The notes beneath the pieces are model-generated. The model was not told where the DNA came from. It searched no databases and saw only the letters and a program-made list of their open reading frames with translations. The translations under genes and the position numbers were made by a program. From NCBI RefSeq assembly GCF_964204645.1, contig NC_134032.1, positions 2,072,916 to 2,136,915 of the forward strand: a stretch of 64,000 bases of DNA, read 5' to 3'. The DNA comes from Tubulanus polymorphus. Lineage: Eukaryota > Nemertea > Palaeonemertea > Tubulaniformes > Tubulanidae. Shown piece after piece: positions 46,571-59,000 of the stretch. Position 1 is the first letter of the stretch, and every line of letters begins with the position of its first letter.

Positions 46571-46776
46571 TAAGATAAAATCCCACTATTAACAGATTAA
46601 ACGAATTTAAAAACCTGAATTTATTTATTCAATCAAAAATATATTAATGACACGACACCTGACGATGATCTCTAGGGTGAGATCGAAACGTCGTGTCTTA
46701 TATATATTTTTGATTGAATAAATAAATTCTGGTTTTTAAATTCTTTTAATCTGTTAATAGTGGGATTTTATCTTAG
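46571..46776. repeat. Long inverted repeat enclosing a hammerhead motif
   Basis: The left arm runs from AAGATAAAATCCCACTATTA to about 46646. The right arm is its near-exact complement, from about 46700 to the closing TAATAGTGGGATTTTATCTT. Arms are about 70-75 bp with a few mismatches, and the roughly 50-base centre holds the hammerhead described next. The whole unit resembles a folded-back Penelope/retrozyme terminus. Confidence 0.85.
46649..46697 (+). ncRNA. Minimal type I hammerhead ribozyme motif, canonical GUC site
   Basis: CTGACGA (46659-46665) fits CUGANGA. Stem II is six perfect pairs, GATCTC/GAGATC, with loop TAGGGT. GAAA is at 46685-46688. Then come C, G and UC, so that the cleavage triplet is GUC (46690-46692). 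Stem I pairs GACAC (46654-46658) directly before the core with GTGTC (46693-46697) directly after the cleavage site. Stem III is absent apart from the self-complementary ACGU, matching the minimal hammerheads reported with Penelope-like elements, which act as dimers. Confidence 0.75.
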
Positions 46777-46782
46777 TAGGGT

Positions 46783-46923
46783 CTATTCGCTTTGCGATGG
46801 AGATTTTGAAATAACTTTCAACGCATCCCCGTTTTCCCAGTCCGAACACTTACTGATTCCGTTGGTCGCGATTATGAGTATGACAAGACTGGAGATGCAC
46901 CATAAGGCTCGGTATGAAGCCAT
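46783..46923 (-). CDS. Possible small secreted protein or signal-peptide exon
   Basis: An ATG lies ten bases after a splice acceptor (CATATTTTCAG). It opens a frame with a signal-peptide-like start (MASYRALWCISSLVILIIAT). The frame can either be read to TAG (46 residues) or leave at a GTAAGT donor right after the signal peptide (about 46854). In the second reading it is the first coding exon of a gene whose next exon I could not find. The two readings cannot be separated here. Confidence 0.4.
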   Translation of the reverse strand: MASYRALWCISSLVILIIATNGISKCSDWENGDALKVISKSPSQSE

Positions 46924-47229
46924 CTTGAAAATCCTGAAAATATGGAAGGAATATGTCTCAATTTGATTCTATTTCTCAATTTCAAGTCGTCGTTACTTCA
47001 TTCGGTTCCATTTCTGAATGCCTTAGTCGTCATTAAGATCGGGACATTCTTGATTTAGATCTCGTATTTTTATCCGATTTGTTTTTTAATTCTTTTTACG
47101 ATTTAATTCACTAAGTTAAGTGTAAGTCATCGTTTTGGCAAGTCGTCACATTGCTGAAGTCATTTGATAAATACAACATACTGATAATCTTCTTCTTTTT
47201 TTTCTCAATATGGCGTCATATTTAATCGA

Positions 47230-47396
47230 TGACGTCGCCTACAAAACCTTTTATCTAAGGGGCCTGAACGTCCTAGTAATTGTACAGCCTTTAAGGCTCT
47301 GTTCCTAGGTCCCTCATCATCAATCTACTTATTTGTTATATATTTTATTTGTAATTATAATTGATGATGAAATAAATTACATTACATTAAATTTCT
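47230..47396 (+). mobile_element. Probable 3' tail of a LINE
   Basis: CAGCCTTTAAGGCTCTGTTC, then TTATATATTTTATTTGTAAT, then GATGATGAAATAAATTACAT with an ATTAC-type simple end. A similar CAGCCTTTAGGGCTTGG phrase begins a tail at 63925-64000. The layout fits a non-LTR retrotransposon 3' UTR. Confidence 0.4.
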
Positions 47397-47535
47397 ATAT
47401 TTTCAATCCAGATTTGAATTTGTAATTCAATAAGGCCTACTGATGATATACACATATAAGGTCGTGATTTGGATAATATTCACGTATCGGCTCCACGCCT
47501 GAATTTACGGTATATTCTACTAAAAAACTACTCAC

Positions 47536-47664
47536 TTTTTTCGAGATCAGCAAAGTTGAATCCCTCCGGTAATCAGTTCGGTCGTTGTCGAGTTGGAAGA
47601 TTTTCTCGAATACGAAGACGCGAGTCGTATCGCAATCTTCTCGTGCACGCAATGGCCGCCACAT
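47536..47664 (-). CDS. Possible first coding exon, unknown protein
   Basis: ATG to a strong GTGAGT donor encodes 43 residues in phase 0, with a charged, non-repetitive sequence (MWRPLRARED at the start, FEKIFQLDNDRTDYRRDS inside). No partner exon was identified downstream on the minus strand. It is included because codon content and donor quality are good, but the product is unknown. Confidence 0.35.
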
Positions 47665-48059
47665 GCTCGTGAGACTACTAATTAAATGAAATATCATCTC
47701 AAAAGAGAATCGACCCGATTGAGCGTGGAATACAAAAACGATTTAGAGACCCTGCTTTGACGCATTGTGAGTTTATCTATGGTTCTTCATAATTACATTT
47801 TTTACGTATATTGGTTTTGCCTGAAATCGCCTTCGTATGAAATACATCGTTACCGTTATTAAACCTTAATCGAATCATCCCCCGCTGAGCGAGGCGATTG
47901 TGTCAACGAAAATCGCGTTGCGTTCGTTTCTTTAAGGATTATTAGAATTATAGATTTTAGAATTATAGAACCATATAGTTATTGCGCGGAACATATCATA
48001 TTGAAACAGGTGTTGAGTGAAGCTAGATGTCCCCCTCCCCTCCCTCCTCCTGATCAGTC

Positions 48060-48560
48060 TCCGTCTCCCTAGCACTCTCATTCTACATCTTCCTCTCCCT
48101 CTCCCTCTCCCTCTCCTGGCTTCCCTGGCCCTCCCTCTCCTGGCTCTCTCTCTCTCCTGGCTCCTCCTCTCCTGGTTCTCCCTCTCCTGGCTCCTCCTCT
48201 CCTGGCTCTCCCTCTCCTGGCTCTCCCTCTCCTGGCTCTCCCTCTCCTGGCTCCTCCTCTCCAGGCTCTCCCTCTCCTGGCTTTCCCTATCCCTCTCCTG
48301 GCTCTCCCTCTCCTGGCTCTCCCTCTCCTGGCTCTCCCTCTCCCTCTCCTGGTTCTCCCTCTCCTCTCCCCTCTCTCTCTCTTCCTCTCCTGGCTCTCCT
48401 GGCTCTCCCTCTCCTGGCTCGCTCCTTACCTCTCCTGGCTCTCCCTCTCCTGGCTCTCTCCCTCTCTCTCCCACCCCTGGCTCTCCCTCTCCCTCTCCCT
48501 CTCCTGGCTCTCCCCTCCCTCTCATGGCTCTCCCTCTCCTTGCTCTCCCTCTAAGGTTAA
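48060..48560. repeat. CT-rich low-complexity minisatellite
   Basis: Irregular repeats of CTCTCCTGGCTCTCC and its shortened forms give a strand with almost no purines over about 500 bp. The opposite strand reads as an Arg/Glu/Ser/Gln-rich frame purely because of the repeat. Such polypyrimidine tracts can adopt triplex DNA. Confidence 0.95.
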
Positions 48561-48599
48561 GTAGTTGCCATTTCATTTGTATGAACCAACATGCATAAC

Positions 48600-49447
48600 T
48601 AATGGGATTTTGTATCATCGAGACTCGTATCCATAAAGTATATAAGTATGCAAGTATATAATAACTAAACTCAATGAAAGATTCATTTACACACCCCGCT
48701 CTCATCATAATAGCTTCTATACGCTCAGTAAGCATCACATTAATTATCCGTCACAGTTTTTCATTTTAACAATATTCCCTCGACGGGCTGCAGGTCAAAA
48801 CGCGCGGATACCGTAGTATGCTTGTGCGATGTTGCGTGATGTTATACAGGCAGCTGACAACACCTATAGCCAGCACACTGTTTATCGTATAGCCTATGTA
48901 GGCCTATGATGAATTTCATTTTCAACATAAAACTGACTAGTACTACAGTGTAACTGTCATTCTATCACATGCAGGTTAGTTTCCCTTGTCGGGCCATTCT
49001 TTAAGATTATGCGCTTTTAGATTAATTTGCGAAGGGCCAAAATGATTCCATGCTTGTCTCAAAAACTTACGTTTCGTTATGACTTGACCAAATCGTTTTC
49101 ATTCTTATCTACATAATGTTTTGTAACGTAAAGAATCTTAACATTTAGAAGCAATAGAGCGCTACATACAAATAATTAAAAAAGGATTTGCTAGACGCCC
49201 GCTTAGGGTCCACCCCCAGACGCTTTGTAAATATCATTTGGTATATCCAACAGCACTGCCTTTTTCGGGGTTCTCTGATCCCTCCCTCCCCTATTCACGT
49301 GGTTATACGGCCCTGGAAAAATGGTTCAAGAATTCGGCAGCAAAAATACTGACCTACCATTACTTTCTTTAAGCCATGCATTTAAAAGTCTAATCTGAGT
49401 GTATACGTTTTGATTCATTCTAGTGCGATATATCTCGACTTCTTAAC
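48600..49447. other. 5' flank of the ShK gene, nothing recognised
   Basis: No clear promoter motif, exon or repeat was identified. Confidence 0.35.
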
Positions 49448-51173
49448 ATGTCAACGATACGGGCCGCCATTTTGGTGACGTCATTCGTTGTGGCCGCCAT
49501 TGATGTCACATGTAAGTTGAACATTGAAATAGACAAGTGGACTGCGGTTTCACGAACCGATACTCATATTGACTCAGAATTAAATTGAAATCAGGCCCCA
49601 GGTTAAAGTTTATACCGGAGTCTATAAAACTGACCCAGGCGCTTCGAATATTTGATCCATAATAGCCCGGCATCGATTCTAGTAAAAAAAAAACGTAGAT
49701 TCATTTTAGAATATATCGAGTCGCTAAAAATGTTGTTAAGATTTGTAGAGGGTTTGCTTGTTGGGTCGTCTTCGTTCCCTTCGACTTACCCGAATGGATC
49801 ATTCATTTAACCTCATGACGGGCCGGCCTTTGAAGTGTTGCCCGCACACTGCAAGCAGCCAGCAGGACTCGAACCCACTCAGCACTGGTCGTGTTTCCCC
49901 AGAACTAACCCTATTGGATTTTTCATTTAACCTCTCGATTGGACCGCGGCCTTTGAAGTGTTGCCCGCACACTGCAAGCAGCCAGCAGGACTCGAACCCA
50001 CTCAGCACTGGTCGTGTTTCCCCAAAACTAACCCTATTGGATTTTTCATTTAACCTCTCGATTGGACCGCGGCCTTAAGTGTTGCCCGCACACTGTAAGC
50101 AGCCAGCAGTTCGCTTGCGTGATCACTCAGCTCTGATAGTGAATAATAACGGCATAACGCCTGATCCCACTGAGCTAGTAATACTAGTATATATCACTGA
50201 TATATACTAGTATTACTAGCTTCATCGGCGAAAGCTCGGACTTCAAATAATGTAAGTCACCCCTGCATTAAAGTCTATCCGCCTGGTTTCATTTGTTGTG
50301 TTTAGTCACTAATGCCCCAGTTGCATACGTGCAGATTATGTGTTATTTTCAAGGTGTTAAGTAAGTTGTTTTTCTCGTTACAGATTCAAGCGAAGAACAC
50401 CTAGTTTGGGGTATGTCATTTTAGAAACGAAACGCACCATACGAGCTCGATTCGAATTTGATAAGTTTTCCTTTTTCCGATAGATGGCATATGCGTCGAC
50501 GAAGGACAACACTGTAGCGAGTTGGCGAAAGGCGGCGGTTGCCACACAGCCATGTGGTATATGTATCGTTTCTGTCGGAGTTCGTGTAAGCTTTGTCGCG
50601 GCTGCCAAGACTATCGTAACAAGTGAGTTCAGTTCTTTCTGGTAGACTGGTTACCGGTGTCTATCTCCACATTGAATGGGACAGGCAACCAGTCTATTGT
50701 TTCTGGTTTCGTGCCACCGTGGCGGAGTCTCACGATGCAATCAGGTTCGAATCCCAGGGAAGAATGTGGCAGAGTCTCACGATGCCATCAGGTTCGAATC
50801 CCAGTCGAGGGTGGGATGTGGCGGAGTCTCACGATGCAATGAGGTTCGAATCCCAGGGAAGAATGTGGCAGAGTCTCACGATGCCATCAGGTTCGAATCT
50901 CAGTCGAGGGAGGATCACTCAAGTTTCTATGATCGTAACTACATTTTTTTCTATTCTAGTTGCTTAGATATAGTCTCCGCTGGGACTTGCTCCGCGCACA
51001 AGCAGGACTGTAGACTATCATGCGGATTTTGTGAACCGACAACCTGTCGGGACCGTCATAAATATTGCCAGTTCTGGGCGGCGATTGGCGAGTGCAACAG
51101 GAACCCCAGATATATGAAAGTACATTGTAAACTTTCTTGTGAAATTTGCTCGTACAAATTTGCCTTAACTTAA
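49448..51173 (+). CDS. Secreted protein with three ShK (ShKT) domains
   Basis: Four exons with fully consistent phases: 49448-49511, 50384-50410, 50484-50622, 50960-51173, giving 147 residues. A signal peptide (about 1-21) and a short acidic linker precede three ShK modules, each with all six cysteines: C34-C68, C71-C101 and C106-C140, with spacing ending CxxxCxxC each time. ShK modules occur in cnidarian and worm secreted proteins, often joined to proteases and sometimes binding ion channels. Here no enzyme domain is attached. Modules 1 and 2 are almost contiguous. The function is unknown and the name does not imply toxicity. The 27-base exon 2 is unusually small but required for the phase. 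Confidence 0.88.
49780..50110 (+). repeat. Tandem repeat, unit about 127 bp, about 2.5 copies (ShK intron 1)
   Basis: Each unit contains TTTGAAGTGTTGCCCGCACA, GCAGCCAGCAGGACTCGAAC and TCAGCACTGGTCGTGTTTCC. The string ACTCGAACCC is a degenerate B-box on the minus strand, suggesting a link to the tRNA-like repeats. Confidence 0.85.
50173..50222. repeat. Near-perfect palindrome
   Basis: GAGCTAGTAATACTAGTATA and its complement flank a short centre (TATCACTGATA), giving a hairpin with a stem of about 23 bp inside ShK intron 1. Confidence 0.8.
50720..50930 (+). repeat. Four tandem tRNA-like modules (ShK intron 3)
   Basis: GTCTCACGATGCAATCAGGT followed by TCGAATCCCAG is repeated four times with small length changes. 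It belongs to the same family as 780-1115 and 3271-3328, each copy having the B-box GGTTCGAATC. Confidence 0.85.
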
Positions 51174-51379
51174 CGATTCTCGTGGTCGATTAAAATGTGT
51201 TGATATTTATAATGACCGACTTCTGTATCATTGATTTCTGAAAAGATCATCGTAAGTAAAATTCATCAACCTATAGATGGATAAGAACGAACTACAACAT
51301 GAACTCAGGACTAGACTGACCGACTGCATCCACCAGGATTCAAATGTAGCAACAGGATATGTTAGAATGTTCAAGATCA

Positions 51380-52410
51380 GTCTAAGTTCATTTTGGTTCT
51401 ATAACCAATCTAACAACTTAAGACCGGTCTAAGCTCATTTTGGTTCTATAGCCAATCTAACAACTTAAGACCAGTCTAAGACCAACTTCGTTCTATAGCC
51501 AATCTAACAACTTAAGTCCAGTCTAAGCTCATTTTGGTTCTATATAACCAATCTAACAAATAAATACCAGTCTATGCTTATTTTAGTTCTATAGCCAATC
51601 TAACAACTTAAGACCAGTCTAAGCTCATTTTGGTTTTATAGCCAATCTAACAACTTAAGACCAGTCTAAACTCATTAGGTTCTATAACCAATCTAACAAC
51701 TTAAGACCAGGCTAAGCTCATTTTGGTTCTATAACCAATCTAGCAACTTAAGCTCAGTCCAATTCAATCTAACAACTTAAAATCAGTCCAATCTAATGTT
51801 TACTTCTATAGCCAATCTAACAGCTTAAGACCAGTCTGAGCTTATTTTGGTTCTATAACCAATCTAACAGCTTAAGATCAGTCTAAGTTCATTTTGGTTC
51901 TATAACCCAATCTAACAACTTAAGACCGGTCTAAGCTATTTTGGTTCTATAACCAATCTTACAACTTAAGACCAGTCTAAGCTCATTTTGCTTCTATAAC
52001 CAATCTAACAACTTAAGACAGTCTAAGCTCATTTTTGTTTTATAACCAATCTAACAAATTAAGACCGGTCTAATCTCGTTTTGGTTCTAAACCAATCTAA
52101 CAACTTAAGACCAGTCTAAGCCATTGTGGTTCTATAGCCAATCTAGCAACTTAAAACCAGTCTAAGGTCATTTTGGTTCTATAACCAATCTAACAACTTA
52201 AGACAGTCTAAGCTCATTTTGGTTATATAACCAATCTAACAACTTAAGACCAGTCTAAGCTCATTTTGGTTATATAACCAATCTAACAACTTAAGACCAG
52301 TCATAGCCAATCTAGCAATTTAAAACCAGTCTCAGCTCATTTTAGTTCTATAATTAATTTAACACTAAGCTCATTTTGATTCTACAACCAATTCTATACA
52401 TCTTAAGACC
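51380..52410 (+). repeat. Minisatellite, unit about 50 bp, about 20 copies, derived from MITE family M3
   Basis: The unit is CAACTTAAGACCAGTCTAAG, then CTCATTTTGGTTCTATA, then ACCAATCTAA. The interior of the M3 copy at 60788-60915 reads TTAAGACCAACTAAG, TTTTATAGCCAATCTAACAA, the same phrase. Just beyond the array (about 52465) the string AATCACGACTGTGC matches the right end of M3. The array therefore looks like an M3 element with its middle amplified. Confidence 0.88.
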
Positions 52411-53033
52411 AAACTGAGCTCATTTTGGTATCTGGTCCACTTTTTGACTGAAATCACGACTGTGCCTACAACTACTGTGATTACAATTCATGTTGCTACC
52501 AAGTAAAAAAACAAAGCCATTAAAAACCGCAAAATTTGCTATATCATCGACATCTCATAAAAACAGCTGAAAATGCGGAAGTTTTTTTATATCTGAAACT
52601 CTATAATGATGCTGTTATTATTGTCCAGTCCCAGTTATATATTCAATCTGATACCAGGATATCAAACACATTCTATATATCTAACAGCGCGTACAGCACG
52701 TACTGTATCGAAACTACCTAATTCAAACGATATTGATACGAAAGGTAAGCTAAATATCTAAATATGAGTTAGTTCAAACCATATTTGATTGAATTATATA
52801 TAAATAGGCCTAATGAAGCACGTTGGCCCTGTTCACGGTTCAATTCGAATTAGTAGTTCATATCGTTCGTAGCCACTGTTTATTTTTGAGATCATGAAAC
52901 GAGGACGAGTGTCTGTAAATACTTTTAACTTATTTCGAAAACAAAAGAAAAAAGTTTCCGTCAAGAATGTGATAAATGCATGACGAAGAATGTTGAAGTA
53001 TATATAATTGACGCATTATTTCCTTCGTTTCAG
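52411..53033. other. 5' flank of the Ig adhesion gene
   Basis: Contains the probable M3 end near 52465 and otherwise AT-rich sequence. The last bases form a splice acceptor (TTTCAG directly before the start codon), so an upstream untranslated exon is expected but was not located. Confidence 0.4.
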
Positions 53034-56000
53034 ATGTCGACGAACACTCCGCGAGTTTTCATCGCGGCTGCCATCTTGTTCTGGCTGACTGTGACAGTCG
53101 CTTCGAGAAATCTAGAGGACATCGAAGGTAAGCGGGAACTGGAAACTGAAGAACAAGAAGACTAATAACATTTGGCGATTTAATAATATGTTCTGATGGT
53201 TACGTTCATTAAAGTTAAAGTTCATATTCATTGACGAAATAATGACTGCTACAGACAGATATAAGCTAGGAGTGATATTACCAATATCACTTCTCTCCAG
53301 GGAGAGATGACTGATACACAGTTACAGATATAGGCTAGGGGTAATAATACCAATATCACTTCTCTCCAGGTAGAGATGACTGATACACAGTTACAGATAT
53401 AGGCTAGGGGTAATAATACCAATATCACTTCTCTCCAGGGGGAGATGACTGATACACAGTTACAGATATAGGCTAGGGGTAATAATACCAATATCTCATC
53501 TCTCCAGGGAGAGATGACTGATACACAGTTACAGATATAGGCTAGGGGTAATAATACAAATATCACTTCTCTCTAGGGAGAGATGACTGATACACAGTTA
53601 CAGATATAGGCTAGGGGTAATAATACCAATATCACTTCTCTCCAGGTAGAGATGACTGATACACAGTTACAGATATAGGCTAGGGGTAATAATACCAATA
53701 TCACTTCTCTCTAGGGAGAGATGACTGATACACAGTTACAGATATAGGCTAGGGGTAATAATACCAATATCACTTCTCTCCAGGTAGAGATGACTGATAC
53801 ACAGTTACAGATATAGGCTAGGGGTGATAATACCAATCTCACTTCTCTCTAGGGAGAGATGACTGATACACAGTTACAGATATAGGCTAGGGGTAATAAT
53901 ACCAATATCACTTCTCTCCAGGTAGAGATGACTGATACACAGTTACAGATATAGGCTTGGGGTGATAATACCAATCTCACTTCTCTCTAGGGAGAGATGA
54001 CTGATACACAGTTACAGATATAGGCTAGGGGTCATAATACCAATATCACTTCTCTCTAGGGAGAGATGACTGATACACAGTTACAGATATAGGCTAGGGG
54101 TAATAATACCAATATCACTTCTCTTCAGGGGGAGATGACTGATACACAGTTACAGATTTAGGCTAGGGGTAATAATACAAATATCACTTCTCTCCAGGGG
54201 GAGATGACTGATACACAGTTACAGATATAGGCTAGGGGTAATAATACCAATATCACTTCTCTCTAGGGAGAGATGACTGATACACAGTTACAGATATAGG
54301 CTAGGGGTAATAATACAAATATCACTTCTCTCCAGGGAGAGATGACTGATACACAGTTACAGATATAGGCTAGGGGTAATAATACCAATATCACTTCTCT
54401 CCAGGGAGAGATGACTGATACACAGTTACAGATATAGGCTAGGGGTAATAATACAAATATCACTTCTCTCCAGGGAGAGATGACTGATACAAAGTTACAG
54501 ATATAGGCTAGGGGAAATAATACCAATATCACTTCTCTCTAGGGAGAGATGACTGATACACAGTTACAGATATAGGCTAGGGGTAATAATACCAATATCA
54601 CTTCTCTCCAGGGGGAGATGACTGATGCACAGTTACAGATAGGCTAGGGGTAATAATACCAATATCACTTCTCTCCAGGTAGAGATGACTGATACACAGT
54701 TACAGATTTAGGCTAGGGGTAATAATACCAATATCACTTCTCTCCAGGGGGAGATGACTGATACACAGTTACAGATTTAGGCTAGGGGTAATAATACCAA
54801 TATCACTTCTCACCAGGTAGAGATGACTGATACACAGTTACAGATATAGGCTAGGGGTAATAATACCAATATCACTTCTCTCCAGGTAGAGATGACTGAT
54901 ACACAGTTACAGATATAGGCTAGGGGTAATAATACCAATATCACTTCTCTCCAGGGGGAGATGACTGATACACAGTTACAGATATAGGTTAGGGGTAATA
55001 ATACCAATATCACTTCTCTCCAGGGGGAGATGACTGATACACAGTTACAGATATAGGCTAGGGGTAATAATACCAAATTATCACTTCTTTACTTACATAT
55101 ATATAGACAAGGACCCAGTTCCACAGTTGTGAGTTAGAGTTAACTATGAATTAAAATTAGTTCATTTTCGATGAGTTAACTCAGAGTTTAATCTTAACTC
55201 GGAACTGTGGAACTGAACCAAGGGGTTTGGTCCAGTTTTATAAACTGGTATTAATTTCAACCCAAAGCCTGAAATTAAATTCATTTTCGATTGAGTTGAA
55301 AATATCGGGTCAGAGTTAAAACCGGGCCCTGGACTGTATCAAAAAGCCGCCTTACATTTTCCACGCGCCTCGCTTTTTGGGTACCTATATTTTCCAACCA
55401 AACTTATTTTGTTCCGTTCCTCTGCATGGGATGAAGATAGGAACAAAGTGAAAATATCGATGAAACCAGTTGATAATTACATTTTTATGACGTCACTACT
55501 TTTGAATATTTACTGCAACAATGCGGATATAAAACACTGATACCACATTTTGGATAATTCAACTTAAATCATTGTTCGTTTCACCCAATAGCCAAAATTG
55601 TAACACAATTTAAGTTACATTTTTAAACTTCTCAGAATCAATAGAAATACTTAGTTTGTTTAACGCTTTTTACAATTTTCAATTATACATATATTATTTT
55701 TTAAAACCAATATTGGATCAAACTTCCAAAACACGTTTCGTACGTTTCTTTTTCTATATCAGATATTTTACCGGTCCCTATTCTGAGAAAACCGATCATA
55801 TTCTTCAGTCACTATGGAAATAAGGGCTGTGTTAGCTATATATGGAAAACTTTCTCATTTTTGATAGATAACGTAATTGAATACGTTCAATGGATTTGTT
55901 CATGAATGAAGCATAACTACGAATGATTCAGAGGAGGCTTTCATAGATTTGTTTTTGTGTATTTAGAAAACTGTTTAGAGTTTTAAAATAAAACCCGATA

Positions 56001-59000
56001 ATGATGATAAAATGAACGAGTACTCGTTGACGTTGCGACCTAATTCTATGGGCCATTTTCAAAGACTGACTAATAATACAGCCGGGCATAGTTTCAGTAA
56101 ACCAGGAAGTTTTTACTGATTTCAATGTTAGTTGATTAGGCTTCGAAAAATGGTTATCATATCCATCGGTTACTTATCAAATAATGGCCAGAATGAATCT
56201 TTTAATCTTAAAATAGGGATGATCGTTTCTCTTTTAAATTGTTTTGTGATATATCCTAATTTTGGTGTTTTCCGGTAGCTCAGATCGCGGGTTCAGAGTT
56301 GTTGGCGCTCGCGAAAACGATCGTAGTTTAGGTCATTGAAGTAACTTATTTATCGTAATATTCATAAAATATTCTTCAATACATTACGTTGTTTAAATTG
56401 TATTTTTCGTAGACCGTCGTCCGCCGACTATAGCCGGCGGGATGTCCGGCAAGCCGGTTTATATCTCTTCGGGTTCGGATGGTGAAAGTCTCTTCTGCGG
56501 ACACATCGATGGAAGCCCGACACCGACGTAAGTTACTAAATGCCAAACGTGTTAACCTTGTTTCGTTGTGCGAAAGATGTAGTTTGGTCGCTATCACGGT
56601 TCAGACCGTTTGGGGTCTAAAGCCGCGATCACACGAGCGTTTTTGGCCCGGGACAACTGTTCACACGGGTGCCGAATGGGCCCGAGCCTGTTTGACCAAA
56701 ACGACGGACCAGGCCCGTGCCCGTGCACGAGACAAAACGTGATTGGGTTTGAATTGCAACTGGTACCAGAAATGATCCACTTCACTTTGTTAAAGTATCG
56801 TTTAGTATCGAGTGAGTAGTTTACGTGTGAACGCGCTCTCTAATAAGGCATGGGCCAAATTTGACTCGAGCCTGATCCGTGCCAATTTGGCCCGGGCCAA
56901 ATCGTCTCGTCCGTGTGATCGCGGCTAAGATATTGCCATAGTTATCCACCGACAGATTAGATACTTATTTATTACCACTGACTAAGATGTTGCATTTAAG
57001 CAGGTCAGCAATAGACGTAAACAGTCAGTTTAAAAAATAAGAGGAAAAAAAATAGCCATCCAACAACTACAGCGCCACCTTTAGTAATTATGACCTCACC
57101 TGACAACATAATTCTTACGAATTTTTCTTAATCCCTTAGCGATAGCTTGGGGCAATAGAAATACGCGAATCCATGACCTGCATTTCAAAGTAAATTTCCC
57201 GCCAATAGTTGCCGATCGATTCCTGGCTCGTGCCCGCATGTTCACTGTTTGTCCTTTTTGCTGCAGCTGTAGGCCTATAGTACACTAGTCTGAACAAAGG
57301 AAATACAGGGATAAAACGAAATATGATTTTTATTTGAAACTTGTTCAGAAGTTGTCACCAGCGGCCTCCAGTCATATAAACGGTAACAATAGTCGAATGA
57401 GAATTTGAGAGATTGTCACTTTTCCGTCATTGAAAGGGTTGAATGGTTTAAAGATGACGAACGCTTGCTGACTGATCCCGAGTTACCGCCACAGTTGAGA
57501 AGGAATTACAACACTACAACTATCACTGTGAAGAGTGACGAACCGGGCACTTACTACTGCATGGCCAGAAACAAATGGGGTGTTAGTAAATCTGTCAAGG
57601 TTGAAGTTGGCGTCGAAGGTAAATTGAGAACTAGTCAAATTAAAAGCGACAACTGAAAGAACTCGGTCCCGAGTCAAATTAAACTCACACAACTGTGGAA
57701 CTGGATCCTGAGTCAAATTAAATCCACATAACTGTGGAACTGGATCCATAGTCAACTTAAACCCATACAACTGTGGAACTGGATCCAGAGTCAAATTAAA
57801 ACCACACAACTGTGGAACTGGATCCAGAGTCAAATTAAAACCACACAACTGTGGAACTGAATCCAGGGTCAAATTAAAACCACACAACTGTGGAACTGGA
57901 TCCATAGTCAACTTAAACCCATACAACTGTGGAACTGGATCCAGAGTCAAATTAAACCCACACAACTGTGGAAGTGGATTTTGAGTCAAATTAAACTCAC
58001 ATAACTGTGGAACTGGATCCAGAGTCAAATTAAAACCACACAACTGTGGAACTGAATCCAGGGTCAAATTAAAACCACACAACTGTGGAACTGGATCCAT
58101 AGTCAACTTAAACCCATACAACTGTGGAACTGGATCCAGAGTCAAATTAAACCCACACAACTGTGGAACTGAATCCAGAGTCAAATTAAACCCACACAAC
58201 TGTGGAAGTGGATTTTGAGTCAAATTAAACCCACATAACTGTGGAACTGGATCCAGAGTCAAATTAAACCCACACAACTGTGGAAGTGGATTTTGAGTCA
58301 AATTAAACCCACATAACTGTGGAACTGGATCCAGAGTCAAATTAAAACCGCACATATTACTGTGGAACGGGGTTCAAAGTTAAATCAAACCCACACAACT
58401 GTGGAACTGGATTCAGAGTCAAATTAAACCCACACAACTGTGGAACTGGATTCAGAGTAAAATTAAACCCACACAACTGTGGAACTGGATTAAGAGTCAA
58501 ATTAAACCCACACAACTGTGGAACGGGGTTCGAAGTTAAATTAAACCCATACAACTGTGGAACTGGATTCAGAGTCAAATTAAACCCACACAACTGTGGA
58601 ACTGAATCAAGAAACAAATTGAACCCAACTGTGGAACTGAGTTCAGAGTCAAATTAAACCCACATAACTGTGGAACTGGATCCAGAGTCAAATTAAACAA
58701 ACACAACTGTGGAACTGGATTCAGAGTCAAATTAAACCCACACAACTGTGGAACTGGATTTAGAGTCAAATTAAACCTACATAACTGTGGAACTGGATTC
58801 AGAGTCAAATTAAACCCACACAACTGTGGAACTGGATTTAGAGTCAAATTAAACCTACATAACTGTGGAACTGGATTCAGAGTCAAATTAAACCCACACA
58901 ACTGTGGAACTGGATCCAGAGTCAAATTAAACCCACACAACTGTGGAACTGGATTCAGAATCAAATTAAACCCACACAACTGTGGAACGGGGTTCAAAGT

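Noticed and set aside
47932-48738. Arg/Glu/Ser-rich minus-strand frame resembling an RS-domain protein
   Set aside because: Created by the CT-rich tandem repeat. Length changes in the repeat shift the frame, and the non-repeat ends carry no recognisable domain.
49448-51173. Reading the ShK protein as a venom toxin
   Set aside because: ShK modules are widespread in non-toxic secreted proteins. Nothing in the sequence or context points to a venom role.
53249-55076. Hydrophobic minus-strand frames of LLPLAYICNCVSVI-type repeats
   Set aside because: Translation of the 69-bp minisatellite; the apparent membrane segments are an artefact.
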